A stretch of 45,409 nt of DNA from Bacteroidia bacterium (GCA_020846025.1 JADLER010000183.1:1-45409), one strand, 5' to 3'. Positions 1 to 8,558 are shown, counted from the first letter of the stretch. Notes: generated by a model from the letters alone, not told the origin. Translations and numbers: made by a program.

Positions 1-110
1 AACACTTCAACCACTGCATTAAAAGAAGTAGAAGCATTTAGAGTTAAAGAACAAGTAGAAGAACTAGCCACAAATTTATACCATACATCATCGTTATTGT
101 CTCCAACACA
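1..110. repeat. Near-identical direct repeat within the surface-protein gene, copy A
   Basis: Bases 1-100 are identical to 412-511, and after one mismatch (101 vs 512) the match continues for nine more bases. The spacing is 411 bp, which is 137 codons. It encodes the NNDDVWYKFVASSS-to-VVEV part of the repeat domain. Confidence 0.9.
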
Positions 111-689
111 TGATGATATAGGACTTTCAGTAGCCTCATAGGTATTACCCACAACTGTAGAAGTACAAACACCAGTAGTACTTGAAGAAATAGCAATAGC
201 ATTTAAACAATCGTCATTAGCAGGAGGGTTGGTATTATATAAACATAAAGAGAAGGTTGTGGTAGATGGATTAGAACTAAAATAGTCAAACACTCTTATA
301 TAATAGGTGTTCCCAATGGTTAAACCAGATAAATGAGTAGTTTCAACGCCCCCAGCAAACGGATTATTATTAACACAGAATAAACTAGTTAAAGCCCCAC
401 ATGAACCAGAAAACACTTCAACCACTGCATTAAAAGAAGTAGAAGCATTTAGAGTTAAAGAACAAGTAGAAGAACTAGCCACAAATTTATACCATACATC
501 ATCGTTATTGTTTCCAACACAAGCAGACTCAGCACTTTGGGTGGCCCCTGCTGTATTGCCTACTACCTGATTGCACACCCCTGCTGTATTAGATGTTATG
601 GAGATTGCGGTGCTGCAATCATCATTTTGCGCATAACTTTTGAAGAGTAAGGAAGTAAAGAGTAAAATAAAAAATAATATGTTTTTCAT
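1..689 (-). CDS. Secreted repeat protein with PPC-like domains (3' end outside window)
   Basis: An open frame starts at the ATG at 689-687 and runs off the left edge, so only about 229 N-terminal residues are visible. Residues 1-20 form a signal peptide (MKNILFFILLFTSLLFKSYA), followed by repeats of about 137 residues. Each repeat begins NDDC, contains NNDDVWYKFVASSS, and ends with GLTIGNTYYIRVFDY and a short TFSLCLYN strand. This layout resembles bacterial pre-peptidase C-terminal (PPC) or CUB-like beta-sandwich units in large Bacteroidota surface proteins. Paired cysteines in each unit probably form disulfides. A T9SS sorting domain would be expected at the missing C-terminus, but this is inference. 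The function is unknown; adhesion or a secreted enzyme accessory role is plausible. Confidence 0.7.
   Translation of the reverse strand, partial: MKNILFFILLFTSLLFKSYAQNDDCSTAISITSNTAGVCNQVVGNTAGATQSAESACVGNNNDDVWYKFVASSSTCSLTLNASTSFNAVVEVFSGSCGALTSLFCVNNNPFAGGVETTHLSGLTIGNTYYIRVFDYFSSNPSTTTFSLCLYNTNPPANDDCLNAIAISSSTTGVCTSTVVGNTYEATESPISSCVGDNNDDVWYKFVASSSTCSLTLNASTSFNAVVEV
412..521. repeat. Near-identical direct repeat within the surface-protein gene, copy B
   Basis: Partner of bases 1-110. Identity falls off sharply outside this block although the protein units stay homologous, which suggests local gene conversion or recent duplication. Confidence 0.9.
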
Positions 690-760
690 AAATTAATTAA
701 ATGTATAGCTAAGATACATCTTTTTAATTAAATGAAATAATCCAAATAAACTGAGTGGGA

Positions 761-937
761 TTACATCATAAATATACATGTTAGCAACATGCATATTCCT
801 AAAATATAGGAAATACCTAAGGTAAGAAATCCAACCTGATAGTGTGATTTACCTTTTAAACCAAATCCAATAACATAAGCGCCTAGTAATAGTGATACTA
901 GTAACCAAGCGATTGCAACAATAATATAAGTTGTCAT
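761..937 (-). CDS. Small two-helix membrane protein, unknown
   Basis: A 58-residue protein starting at the ATG at 937-935 (MTTYIIVAIAWLL). A longer open frame reaches 1000 but would overlap the end of the proline dehydrogenase gene by 56 bp; the shorter start leaves a 7-bp gap and begins directly with a hydrophobic helix, so I prefer it. Two membrane helices are evident, about residues 3-27 and 35-58, separated by a short basic loop (GLKGKSHY). It is the last gene of the minus-strand run that includes NorB/NorC-like genes, so a role as a small subunit or assembly factor at the membrane is possible. I do not recognise a family. Confidence 0.55.
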   Translation of the reverse strand: MTTYIIVAIAWLLVSLLLGAYVIGFGLKGKSHYQVGFLTLGISYILGICMLLTCIFMM

Positions 938-944
938 GAGATAT

Positions 945-2111
945 TTATTTATGATGTTTTCTGTTGTTAATTTCTTTTTGTAGTCGGTGTAGCTCATCAT
1001 TTACCTGTCCGTTGATAGAAGTGTTTTCTTCCGAACGGCGGATGAGATAAGGAATGGCTTTTTTAACTTCACCATATGGCAGATATTTAGAAACAGGATA
1101 TCCAGCATTTGCAAGGTTAAATGTAATACCATCACACATACCATAAAGTTGTGAGAATCGCACTTTATTTATATCTGTTATATGATGTTTTTGTATTAAA
1201 TCGATAGCTAATTTTGTACTATTGTAATTGTGTGAGGCGATACATGTGTAAATGGAGGTATGATTTTGAAGACAAATTTCAACTGCAGTGTTAAATGACT
1301 TATCAGTTTGTTCTTTAGTATCAAATACAGGAGATTCTCTTTTTTCTTTTAAGGCAGTTTCTCTTTCTTTTTCTACATAGGCCCCTCTTACTAATTTTAT
1401 TCCAGCTAAATATCTTTTTTGTTTGGCATTAGTTATAAGCTCTTCTAAGTAATTGAGTCGGTCTTTTAAATACATTTGTAATGTATTAAACACTACTACT
1501 TGTTGTGTATTGTATTTTTCCATCATGTGTTCGGTAATAGCATCAATTATGTCTTGCATGTACCTGTCTTCAGCATCAATATAAACAATCACTTGATGTT
1601 TTTGTGCTGCGTTACAAATAGCATCAACGCGTTCCAGTAGTTTATCAAATCTAGGATTATTAACTGGAAATATTTTATTATTTATTTTACCTAAAAAATC
1701 TGGATCTTCTAATCCTGTAATTTTTACACTGATATAATTTCCAGGACATTCTTTTCCTATTTTAATTACATTCTCTAAAATAGTTTTGGCATTCAAAGAA
1801 AAAGCCGTTTCTGTTTTTTCACCCTCTGAAACATAATCTAAAACAGATTTTACGCGATATGAATCTAAATAACGTATGAGTTTAAAAGCCTCATTGATAT
1901 TTTCTCCTGCACAAAATAATTTATAGATTGTTTTTTTAATTAGAAATTGAAATGGAAGGTTGTATTTAACTATGCCGTTGGCACATGATTTTAATAAACC
2001 TAATAATACTGGTTTTTGAAGAGTACTAAAAACAAAATGTGTTAGTTTTAAATCAGCATTACTCTTGTAAGCATATGCTGTTTTTAGGTCATGTAAATCA
2101 ACTGGTTTCAT
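945..2111 (-). CDS. Proline dehydrogenase (monofunctional)
   Basis: A 388-residue FAD-dependent proline dehydrogenase that oxidises L-proline to 1-pyrroline-5-carboxylate and passes electrons to the quinone pool. The PRODH beta/alpha barrel is recognisable from VYIDAEDRYMQD (about 177-187), GIKLVRGAYVEKERE (237-251), IASHNYNST (291-299), QLYGMCDG (321-328) and the terminal substrate-binding motif YLIRRSEENTS (355-365) with its paired arginines. The length is that of the Bacteroidota monofunctional type, with no P5C dehydrogenase domain fused. It sits 8 bp downstream of the NorB-like gene and is probably cotranscribed with it. Confidence 0.93.
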   Translation of the reverse strand: MKPVDLHDLKTAYAYKSNADLKLTHFVFSTLQKPVLLGLLKSCANGIVKYNLPFQFLIKKTIYKLFCAGENINEAFKLIRYLDSYRVKSVLDYVSEGEKTETAFSLNAKTILENVIKIGKECPGNYISVKITGLEDPDFLGKINNKIFPVNNPRFDKLLERVDAICNAAQKHQVIVYIDAEDRYMQDIIDAITEHMMEKYNTQQVVVFNTLQMYLKDRLNYLEELITNAKQKRYLAGIKLVRGAYVEKERETALKEKRESPVFDTKEQTDKSFNTAVEICLQNHTSIYTCIASHNYNSTKLAIDLIQKHHITDINKVRFSQLYGMCDGITFNLANAGYPVSKYLPYGEVKKAIPYLIRRSEENTSINGQVNDELHRLQKEINNRKHHK

Positions 2112-2119
2112 GATGTGAA

Positions 2120-3445
2120 TTAAATAAAAATACTTTTTTTAGAATGCTTGAGTAATTTATAAGCAATAATGCTTAACGAAACAAATAATCCAAAACCTGC
2201 AATGATAAAGGTTATGAAGTAAGGCTCGAGTGAATCCATCATTTTACTATAACTTGATTGAGGGTTGCTGAGTTGCCAAAGCCCTTTTTTAATACCTGCT
2301 ATATTTAATGATGTCCAAAAAACGATAAGGCTTATTTGTAAAAACCAAAAAACTCTATTTAGTGTTTTGATAGAAATTTCTTTGTATAAGTCGGGTTTTA
2401 AAAACTCAAAACAAGCTGCTAGCAAAATCATAGTATTTATTCCTATGGTAGTGCCCATTGCATGAGCTACGGTAACGTGTGTGCCATGCGTGTAGATATT
2501 AATAGCTGGTATTGAGAATAAACAAGCTTGTCCCATATTAATAAACACCCAAATATCTGATGCCATGATAAATTTGTAAGGGAAATAATGGTAGTGTTTT
2601 TGTATATCGCTCACTGCACCTTTCCAATTATAAATAATTTTTACAAAGAATATCCATTCTGTCATGCTTACTATGTAACCTATATAGCGAATGTATTTTT
2701 CGGTTGGAAGTGTGTAGATGTGGTGCCCCCAATTAAACATTAGATTAAATAAACCTAAAAAATACATTGCAAATGCTAAGTTGTTTTTTCCTATTTTTTT
2801 AGTGCCTGAAATTCTATCCATTAAGAAAAATGCTGTGCCATAAATCATTTGATTCCATGAACCTACTAGAGAGCCATTAACTTTCCATTGAATGGTCATG
2901 TCGGTTACAAAATGTTCTCTGAAATAAGGGAACAGCCAGAGGTAATTTTCTAAAAAGGTAAACAAGAAAAAAGTTAAGCCAGTAAGCCACATCCACATAT
3001 ATACTGGCCATTTGCGCACATTATTTATATGACTATAGAAATTACTTAAGAATAACAACCAGGCTATAGCAATAGGTAATGCCCACACTGGATTGAACTC
3101 CCAGTATTCTCTACCTCCAAATTGATGAGTGAAATACGAAATAAAAATGCCAATGATTGAAATTAGCCATAATAGCCATTGCATAATAGCCACTCGATTT
3201 GTTATAGGCCTGTTAGTTACAACTCTTAGCCCATTATATACACATCCTGTTGCGCCTAAAATAATCCAAAACATAGCTGAAGAAACATGAAGAGGCCTTA
3301 AAGAGATAAAACCAATAGAATCTTTTAAAAAGTTTGGATATAAATAAATAAAGGCAGCTAGTAACCCAAAACCTAAGCCTATAAGCAACATGATAATGGC
3401 TGTAACTAGAAAAAGATTTCCAATATGTATTTTATTTAGTTTCAT
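2120..3445 (-). CDS. norB: NorB-like nitric oxide reductase / heme-copper oxidase subunit I, divergent
   Basis: About 441 residues with 12 predicted membrane helices, the size of the catalytic subunit of cytochrome-c-dependent NO reductase. I start at the ATG at 3445; an upstream TTG at 3454 is also in frame. It overlaps the NorC-like gene by 14 bp. Numbered from that TTG, recognisable sites are H56 (LRPLHVSSAMFW, low-spin heme), H244/H245 (NWGHHIY, metal ligands), E266 (equivalent to a conserved NorB glutamate) and H331 (VTVAHAMG, high-spin heme). By hand alignment to Pseudomonas NorB and to CcoN, the first metal-ligand His is N193, the iron-ligand Glu is V197, and the second His of HxH is M333. 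The subunit-I fold is certain. Whether it reduces NO is not. Confidence 0.75.
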   Translation of the reverse strand: MKLNKIHIGNLFLVTAIIMLLIGLGFGLLAAFIYLYPNFLKDSIGFISLRPLHVSSAMFWIILGATGCVYNGLRVVTNRPITNRVAIMQWLLWLISIIGIFISYFTHQFGGREYWEFNPVWALPIAIAWLLFLSNFYSHINNVRKWPVYMWMWLTGLTFFLFTFLENYLWLFPYFREHFVTDMTIQWKVNGSLVGSWNQMIYGTAFFLMDRISGTKKIGKNNLAFAMYFLGLFNLMFNWGHHIYTLPTEKYIRYIGYIVSMTEWIFFVKIIYNWKGAVSDIQKHYHYFPYKFIMASDIWVFINMGQACLFSIPAINIYTHGTHVTVAHAMGTTIGINTMILLAACFEFLKPDLYKEISIKTLNRVFWFLQISLIVFWTSLNIAGIKKGLWQLSNPQSSYSKMMDSLEPYFITFIIAGFGLFVSLSIIAYKLLKHSKKSIFI

Positions 3446-3854
3446 ATCGTTCAATCATTCCAAAGTTTGTATTTTCAAAATTTCTAGGATCCGCACTGCC
3501 ACTCGCGTTGGTAGATTTTAAGAAATCAATTAGTTCATGCGTTTCTTTTTCGGTTAATTGAAATGCAGGCATTTGTTTGGTTCCTGTTTTTAGCATTGCT
3601 TTTACAAGAGCTTCACCTTTCCCTGTTTGAGACAAAATGTTTGTTAAGTCGGGGCCAAGGTATCCGCCAAGACCATATAACTGATGACAGGCTTGACAAT
3701 TGTATGTTTGCCAAACTAACTTACCGTTAGCTGCGGCTGTTTTGTCAAATCTATCATCAGTATTTACCGACAACGGTTTTAAATAAATGCTAACTGAATA
3801 GATTAAAAATAAAGCGCTAAGAATAAAAAATGTATGACGAGCTTTTAATTTCAT
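3432..3854 (-). CDS. norC: NorC-like membrane-anchored cytochrome c
   Basis: A 140-residue protein with one N-terminal membrane anchor (about residues 8-25) and a periplasmic monoheme cytochrome c domain. The heme site is CQACH (53-57), followed by the NorC-like stretch LGGYLGPDLTN and the distal ligand methionine in KQMPAF (M95). NorC takes electrons from soluble cytochromes and passes them to NorB. The 14-bp overlap with the following norB-like gene supports translational coupling and a two-subunit complex. No norQ or norD homologue is nearby. Confidence 0.85.
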   Translation of the reverse strand: MKLKARHTFFILSALFLIYSVSIYLKPLSVNTDDRFDKTAAANGKLVWQTYNCQACHQLYGLGGYLGPDLTNILSQTGKGEALVKAMLKTGTKQMPAFQLTEKETHELIDFLKSTNASGSADPRNFENTNFGMIERYETK

Positions 3855-3880
3855 TATTCCTACTAGTAACTTCTTTGTTC

Positions 3881-5266
3881 TTATTTTAGTTTTTCAAATC
3901 GAGCTTGGAAGAAACGTAAATATTTAGGTTCATAAACCATTTTCAAACCTTTAATTGATTTTCTTCTTTCATATACTGCAGCTGCAGACTCGGCAATTAC
4001 ATCCATGTGTGCTTGTGTATAAACCCTTCTTGGAATTGTAAAGCGTACTAACTCAAGTTTTGGGTAATAGTTCTCGCCGTTTGGTTTTCTTCCTGCCGAA
4101 ACAATACCGCGTTCCATCGTTCTTACACCCGAATCTACATAAAGTTCAGCAGCTAAAGTTTGTGCTGGAAATTGATCTTGAGTAAGATGAGGTAAAAATG
4201 CTTTAGCATCAACAAAAATGCCATGTCCACCAATTGGTTTTACAATTGGAATATTATACTCCATCATTTTAAGGCCAAGATATTCTACTTGACCAACACG
4301 TGCTTTTTGATGATCGTCATTTAAGCTTTCAACAATTCCTACTGCTATTGCTTCCATATCACGACCAGCCAATCCGCCATAAGTATGTAATCCTTCATAA
4401 ACCACTACTAAGTTTCTGGCTTCTTCAAACACGTCCCAATCATTAATGGCCATAAATCCACCTATATTTACAAGAGCATCTTTTTTGGCACTCATAGTAG
4501 CGCCATCGGTATAAGAACAAATTTCTTTTACAATTTGAGCTATTGTTTTTTTAGCGTATCCTTTTTCACGTTGTTGAATAAAGAATGCGTTTTCGGCAAC
4601 ACGTGTCATGTCATGAATGATTCGTATGCCGTGTTTTTTAGTATAAGCTCTTAATTCTTTAAGATTCTCCATACTTACTGGTTGTCCGCCTGCCATGTTT
4701 ACATTGGTAGCAACACACACGTAAGGAATTTTTTTAGCGCCATGTTTTTTTACTAGTTTATCCAGTTTAGCAATATCTACATTTCCTTTAAAAGGATGTT
4801 CGCTTAATGGATCATGCGCTTCATCAATAATAACATCAGCAAAGATACCACCTGCTAATTCTTGATGTAAGCGAGTTGTTGTAAAATACATATTTCCAGG
4901 AACGATATCACCTTTTTTAATTAAGATTTGAGATAAAATATTTTCGGCTGCCCTACCTTGGTGTGTAGGAACTACATATTTATAACCGTAATATTTTTGA
5001 ATAGTTTCTTCTAAGATGTAATAACTTTTACTACCCGCATAGGCTTCATCGCCAGTCATAAAAGCGCTCCACTGGCGGTCGCTCATAGAGTTAGTACCAC
5101 TATCCGTTAATAAATCAATATATACATCGGCTGATGGCAATAAAAAAGTATTGTACCCTGCATCTTTAATTGCTTTTGTGCGTTGTTTTTCGGTAGTCAT
5201 TTTAAGAAGTTCTACCATCTTCATTTTGTAAGGCTCAGCCCATGAGCGTTTTTTTATTGTTTTCAT
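3881..5266 (-). CDS. tpl: Tyrosine phenol-lyase
   Basis: A 461-residue PLP-dependent beta-eliminating lyase. The family is shown by LLTDSGT (52-58), PTHQGRAAE (100-108) and the PLP lysine in SAKKD (K262). It differs from its tryptophanase neighbour at the positions that set substrate choice: GVRTMERGIVSAGR (380-393) matches the Met-Glu-Arg signature of tyrosine phenol-lyase, where the Arg binds the substrate carboxylate. NMYFTTTR (125-132) carries the TPL threonine, and the C-terminal end reads LRFF rather than LRHF. The expected reaction is L-tyrosine to phenol, pyruvate and ammonia. It lies 38 bp downstream of tnaA and 26 bp upstream of norC in the same run. Confidence 0.88.
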   Translation of the reverse strand: MKTIKKRSWAEPYKMKMVELLKMTTEKQRTKAIKDAGYNTFLLPSADVYIDLLTDSGTNSMSDRQWSAFMTGDEAYAGSKSYYILEETIQKYYGYKYVVPTHQGRAAENILSQILIKKGDIVPGNMYFTTTRLHQELAGGIFADVIIDEAHDPLSEHPFKGNVDIAKLDKLVKKHGAKKIPYVCVATNVNMAGGQPVSMENLKELRAYTKKHGIRIIHDMTRVAENAFFIQQREKGYAKKTIAQIVKEICSYTDGATMSAKKDALVNIGGFMAINDWDVFEEARNLVVVYEGLHTYGGLAGRDMEAIAVGIVESLNDDHQKARVGQVEYLGLKMMEYNIPIVKPIGGHGIFVDAKAFLPHLTQDQFPAQTLAAELYVDSGVRTMERGIVSAGRKPNGENYYPKLELVRFTIPRRVYTQAHMDVIAESAAAVYERRKSIKGLKMVYEPKYLRFFQARFEKLK

Positions 5267-5304
5267 ATCTCTATTTTTTTATTGTACGATTTAATTTTTG
5301 ACGA

Positions 5305-6687
5305 TTAGATTTTATCTAATCTTGCTGTGAAGTGTCTTAAAAATGGGGGCTCATAGGTTATTTTATACCCCTTTGTTTGATTTCTTAATTCTAATATGTC
5401 ATCAAAAATATCTAACACATAATCAATATGGCTTTGAGTATAAACTCTGCGCGGAATAGCTAATCTTACCAATTCGTTGGTGGCAGGAATAAGAGCCCCT
5501 TTCTCATCATATTTACCAAACATTAAACTACCTATTTCTACTGCTCTAATACCGCCTTTGATGTATAAATCACATACCAAGGCTTGCCCTGGATACTCAT
5601 TAACCGGAATTTGATTGTATAGTTTTTTAGCATCAACATAAACAGCATGTCCACCAATCGGCCACACCACAGGAACGCCTTTTGCTTTTAATTTTTCTCC
5701 TAAATATGCAGTACTTCTAATTCTATAATGCAAATAGTCTTCATCAAACACTTCGGTTAGTCCAATAGCTAAAGCTTCCATATCACGCCCTGATAAACCC
5801 CCATAAGTAGTAAACCCTTCGGAGATGATTAAAAGATTTTTACATTTTACAGAAAGTGCTTCATCTTTAACGGTTAATAAGCCACCCATATTTACCATGC
5901 CATCTTTTTTTGCACTCATTACAAATGCATCGCCTAAGCGCAACATTTGTTTGGCAATTTCTTCACAAGATTTCTTTGCAAACCCTACTTCACGATGTTT
6001 TACAAAATAGGCGTTCTCAGCAATTCTACAACCATCAATAACCATCGGTATGTGATACGAATTACAAATTTTTCGAACAGCTAACATGTTTTCCATACTA
6101 ACAGGTTGTCCACCAGAGGAATTATTTGTTACAGTCATTACGATTGCAGCAACATTCTCTTTACCATGTTCTTTGATTAATTGTTCAAGTTTTACTAAAT
6201 CTATATTGCCTTTGAACGGTAAATCGTTTTCAGGATTTTTTGCTTCGTCATATATTATGTCTATAGCCGTGGCTCCTGTATATTCAATATTAGCACGAGT
6301 TGTATCAAAGTGAGTATTGCTAATAAATATTTTATCTTTCCCTCCTAATATGCCATATAAAATCCGTTCGGCAGCACGTCCTTGGTGTGTAGGTAAGATA
6401 TAAGGCATACCTGTTAAATCTTTTACAACCCGTTCTAAGTGTTCCCAACTCCTTGCGCCTGCATAACTTTCATCACCCATCATAATACCCGACCATTGTT
6501 TGTCGCTCATAGCACCTGTTCCGCTATCCGTTAAAAAATCAATAAATACATCTTTGGAACTAATTAAAAATGGATTATAACCTGCATTTTTTAATACATC
6601 TTTTCTATACTCTTCAGTTGTTACTTTTAAGGGTTCAACCATCTTTATCTTAAATGGTTCAGTTAGGGTTTTCATCTTTTCACTCAT
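5305..6687 (-). CDS. tnaA: Tryptophanase
   Basis: A 460-residue PLP enzyme converting L-tryptophan to indole, pyruvate and ammonia. Motifs: FLTDSGTGAMS (51-61), PTHQGRAAE (99-107), NNSSGGQPVS (188-197), PLP lysine K261 in MSAKKDGMV, and the tryptophanase-type GIRAVEIGS (379-387) and FLRHFTAR (449-456) with the active-site histidine H452. These match E. coli TnaA and not tyrosine phenol-lyase. Only 5 bp separate it from the upstream gene, so there is no room for a TnaC-type leader peptide or attenuator. It is paralogous to the adjacent tpl. Confidence 0.92.
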   Translation of the reverse strand: MSEKMKTLTEPFKIKMVEPLKVTTEEYRKDVLKNAGYNPFLISSKDVFIDFLTDSGTGAMSDKQWSGIMMGDESYAGARSWEHLERVVKDLTGMPYILPTHQGRAAERILYGILGGKDKIFISNTHFDTTRANIEYTGATAIDIIYDEAKNPENDLPFKGNIDLVKLEQLIKEHGKENVAAIVMTVTNNSSGGQPVSMENMLAVRKICNSYHIPMVIDGCRIAENAYFVKHREVGFAKKSCEEIAKQMLRLGDAFVMSAKKDGMVNMGGLLTVKDEALSVKCKNLLIISEGFTTYGGLSGRDMEALAIGLTEVFDEDYLHYRIRSTAYLGEKLKAKGVPVVWPIGGHAVYVDAKKLYNQIPVNEYPGQALVCDLYIKGGIRAVEIGSLMFGKYDEKGALIPATNELVRLAIPRRVYTQSHIDYVLDIFDDILELRNQTKGYKITYEPPFLRHFTARLDKI

Positions 6688-6692
6688 AATTC

Positions 6693-8558
6693 TTATAAAC
6701 TAATTGGTTTAATATCTTCATTGATTAATTGATTAAATAAACGATTGATGTTTTGTTGTAAATTTTGAAGCAGATCTATATTTGAGGTTGGAAATAAGGT
6801 TTCGGCTTCTTTTACCTTCAGATATAAATTTTGATAATAATCTATGCCATCATTTAAGTTCTTTTTAAACTGATTAAAATAGGAGCTGTTTCGGTGCGAA
6901 AGCCCGATGATAAATTTTTCGAACTCCTTTTTTATATAATCAATATAGAGTTCGAGTTCGTTTATAAAACAGTTTGGCCTAAATAGTTCGTTTAATAAAT
7001 TTGTTCTACCATATATATGATCTATCATTTGTTTAAATGTGAACACCCCCGAAAAATAAGCCAAATTAGGTCCTGGACAAATAGTAACAGCTTTTAGTTT
7101 GTGAGGTAGTTTAGCATTATTAACTAGCAATGCCGATGCGCCTAGTCCTTCGCATAAACAATCTTTTTCCATTACCTTTTCAATATGTTTATCTAAGATA
7201 GATTTATCTGTAATGGTAGATTTTAGTTGTTTGATTTTTAGGTCTTGATATTGCCTTGAAGCTGTGCAAATAACTCTATCGGTAAATTCGGTATTGTTTG
7301 ATAAGAATTTTTTGTAACAAGGGCTTCCAGGTCTATTTTTATTAATACGTTGTGTACGCTGTTCCTCAGAACTACTTAATTTAAAATTATTAAACGGAAC
7401 ACCTAATGGTGATGCGTCGCTTAAATAATAATCTGTTTTTTTGGCCCTTGATAATTTCTTTAATGTCTCCGAATCTACATTAGTAGTTTCCGGAACCAAT
7501 AAGAATGGGCTACCCCAACCAATAGAATCTAAATTATAGTAATTGAGTAAAAAATTATTCTCTTGTGCAGTACCTATGCCACCTTGAGCAGTGATTTTAA
7601 GTTGAGGCATTGTTTGAAATTGTTTCTTGCCTTTGTTTTGGATGGCTTTCTCCCATTCTTGATAGATTTCTTTTATTAACTCATCCCGTTTATTTTTAAA
7701 ATCTTCTAAAATAGGGCCAAATAATATACCATCAGATACGAATGCGTGCCCTCCACAATTTATACCTGATTCTATTCTAAATTCTGAAACCCATAAACCT
7801 TTTTTTGCCAAATATTTTCCTTGAATTAAAGCTGAACGATAATCGCTAACTTTTAATATAATTTTCTTTTTTATAATTCCATTTTCATCTGGGTAAAAAT
7901 CTTCAAACTGTTCGCAGTAACTAAATAATCTGGGGTTAAGTCCAGCAGAAAACACAATAGAAGATTCTAATTTACTTAGTGCATATCCACGTAGAGCAGA
8001 TAGCGCATCTGAGAATTCACTCGGAAGCTCATTATCATGTTCATCATAATTGGTTTTATCCAATTTTGTCATAATATTTACGTCTATCGAACCTGCTATT
8101 ATTGACTTTCTAAGTTTATCATACATTACTTTTTTATCCTTAGGATTATATAATGCTAAAGTTTTGTAGATTTGTTTTATTCTATTTGTGTCGGGCAATA
8201 ATTCAAAATACTGATTAATATCAGTATTTTGTTCAAAATCCTCTAAACGTAATTTTTCTATTTGTTCTTGAACAACTTCATGTAATAAATTAAGATATGC
8301 TGTAATTCGTTTTGCCCTATAATCATTTTCTTTTTCAGAAATAAACACATAAGGTTTCCCTTCATTTTTACAAATACACTCTCTCATTTGTTCAATGAGG
8401 TGGTCTTCCATAATGCTGATAACGCTTGATATGCCGTATTTGGCGACCTTTATAGGAGTGTCAATAGTGAAAGCCAATCCCATTACGGGAATATGAAAAG
8501 TATGAACATCGTTTGAGTTCATCTTTGTTGTTTTGTATTTGAATTCGTCGCAAAGCAT
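6693..8558 (-). CDS. Nitronate-monooxygenase-like FMN TIM-barrel protein, function unknown
   Basis: A 621-residue protein and the first gene of the minus-strand run. Several segments look like an FMN-binding TIM barrel of the nitronate monooxygenase / 2-nitropropane dioxygenase type: IPVMGLAFTIDTPIKVAKYG (23-42), ESGINCGGHA (263-272) and TAQGGIGTAQENNF (323-336) followed by GWGSPFLLVPE (348-358), where the phosphate-binding loops would be. The C-terminal third has no match I can name and is rich in cysteines (C414, C431, C467, C469, C494), which could bind a metal or Fe-S cluster. At over 600 residues it is much longer than ordinary nitronate monooxygenases (about 320-380). An oxidoreductase role linked to amino-acid breakdown is inferred from context only. 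Confidence 0.55.
   Translation of the reverse strand: MLCDEFKYKTTKMNSNDVHTFHIPVMGLAFTIDTPIKVAKYGISSVISIMEDHLIEQMRECICKNEGKPYVFISEKENDYRAKRITAYLNLLHEVVQEQIEKLRLEDFEQNTDINQYFELLPDTNRIKQIYKTLALYNPKDKKVMYDKLRKSIIAGSIDVNIMTKLDKTNYDEHDNELPSEFSDALSALRGYALSKLESSIVFSAGLNPRLFSYCEQFEDFYPDENGIIKKKIILKVSDYRSALIQGKYLAKKGLWVSEFRIESGINCGGHAFVSDGILFGPILEDFKNKRDELIKEIYQEWEKAIQNKGKKQFQTMPQLKITAQGGIGTAQENNFLLNYYNLDSIGWGSPFLLVPETTNVDSETLKKLSRAKKTDYYLSDASPLGVPFNNFKLSSSEEQRTQRINKNRPGSPCYKKFLSNNTEFTDRVICTASRQYQDLKIKQLKSTITDKSILDKHIEKVMEKDCLCEGLGASALLVNNAKLPHKLKAVTICPGPNLAYFSGVFTFKQMIDHIYGRTNLLNELFRPNCFINELELYIDYIKKEFEKFIIGLSHRNSSYFNQFKKNLNDGIDYYQNLYLKVKEAETLFPTSNIDLLQNLQQNINRLFNQLINEDIKPISL

Noticed and set aside
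938-1000. Longer form of the small membrane protein starting at 1000
   Set aside because: It would overlap 56 bp of the proline dehydrogenase gene and add a hydrophilic segment before the first helix. The ATG at 937 fits better.
2120-3445. cbb3-type cytochrome oxidase subunit I (CcoN)
   Set aside because: The partner is a single-heme NorC-type cytochrome, no ccoO/ccoP is present, and the conserved Glu (E266) and protein length fit NorB better. The altered ligands leave the activity open.
6688-6692. TnaC-like leader peptide before tnaA
   Set aside because: Only 5 bp separate tnaA from the upstream gene, and no short Trp-containing frame fits.
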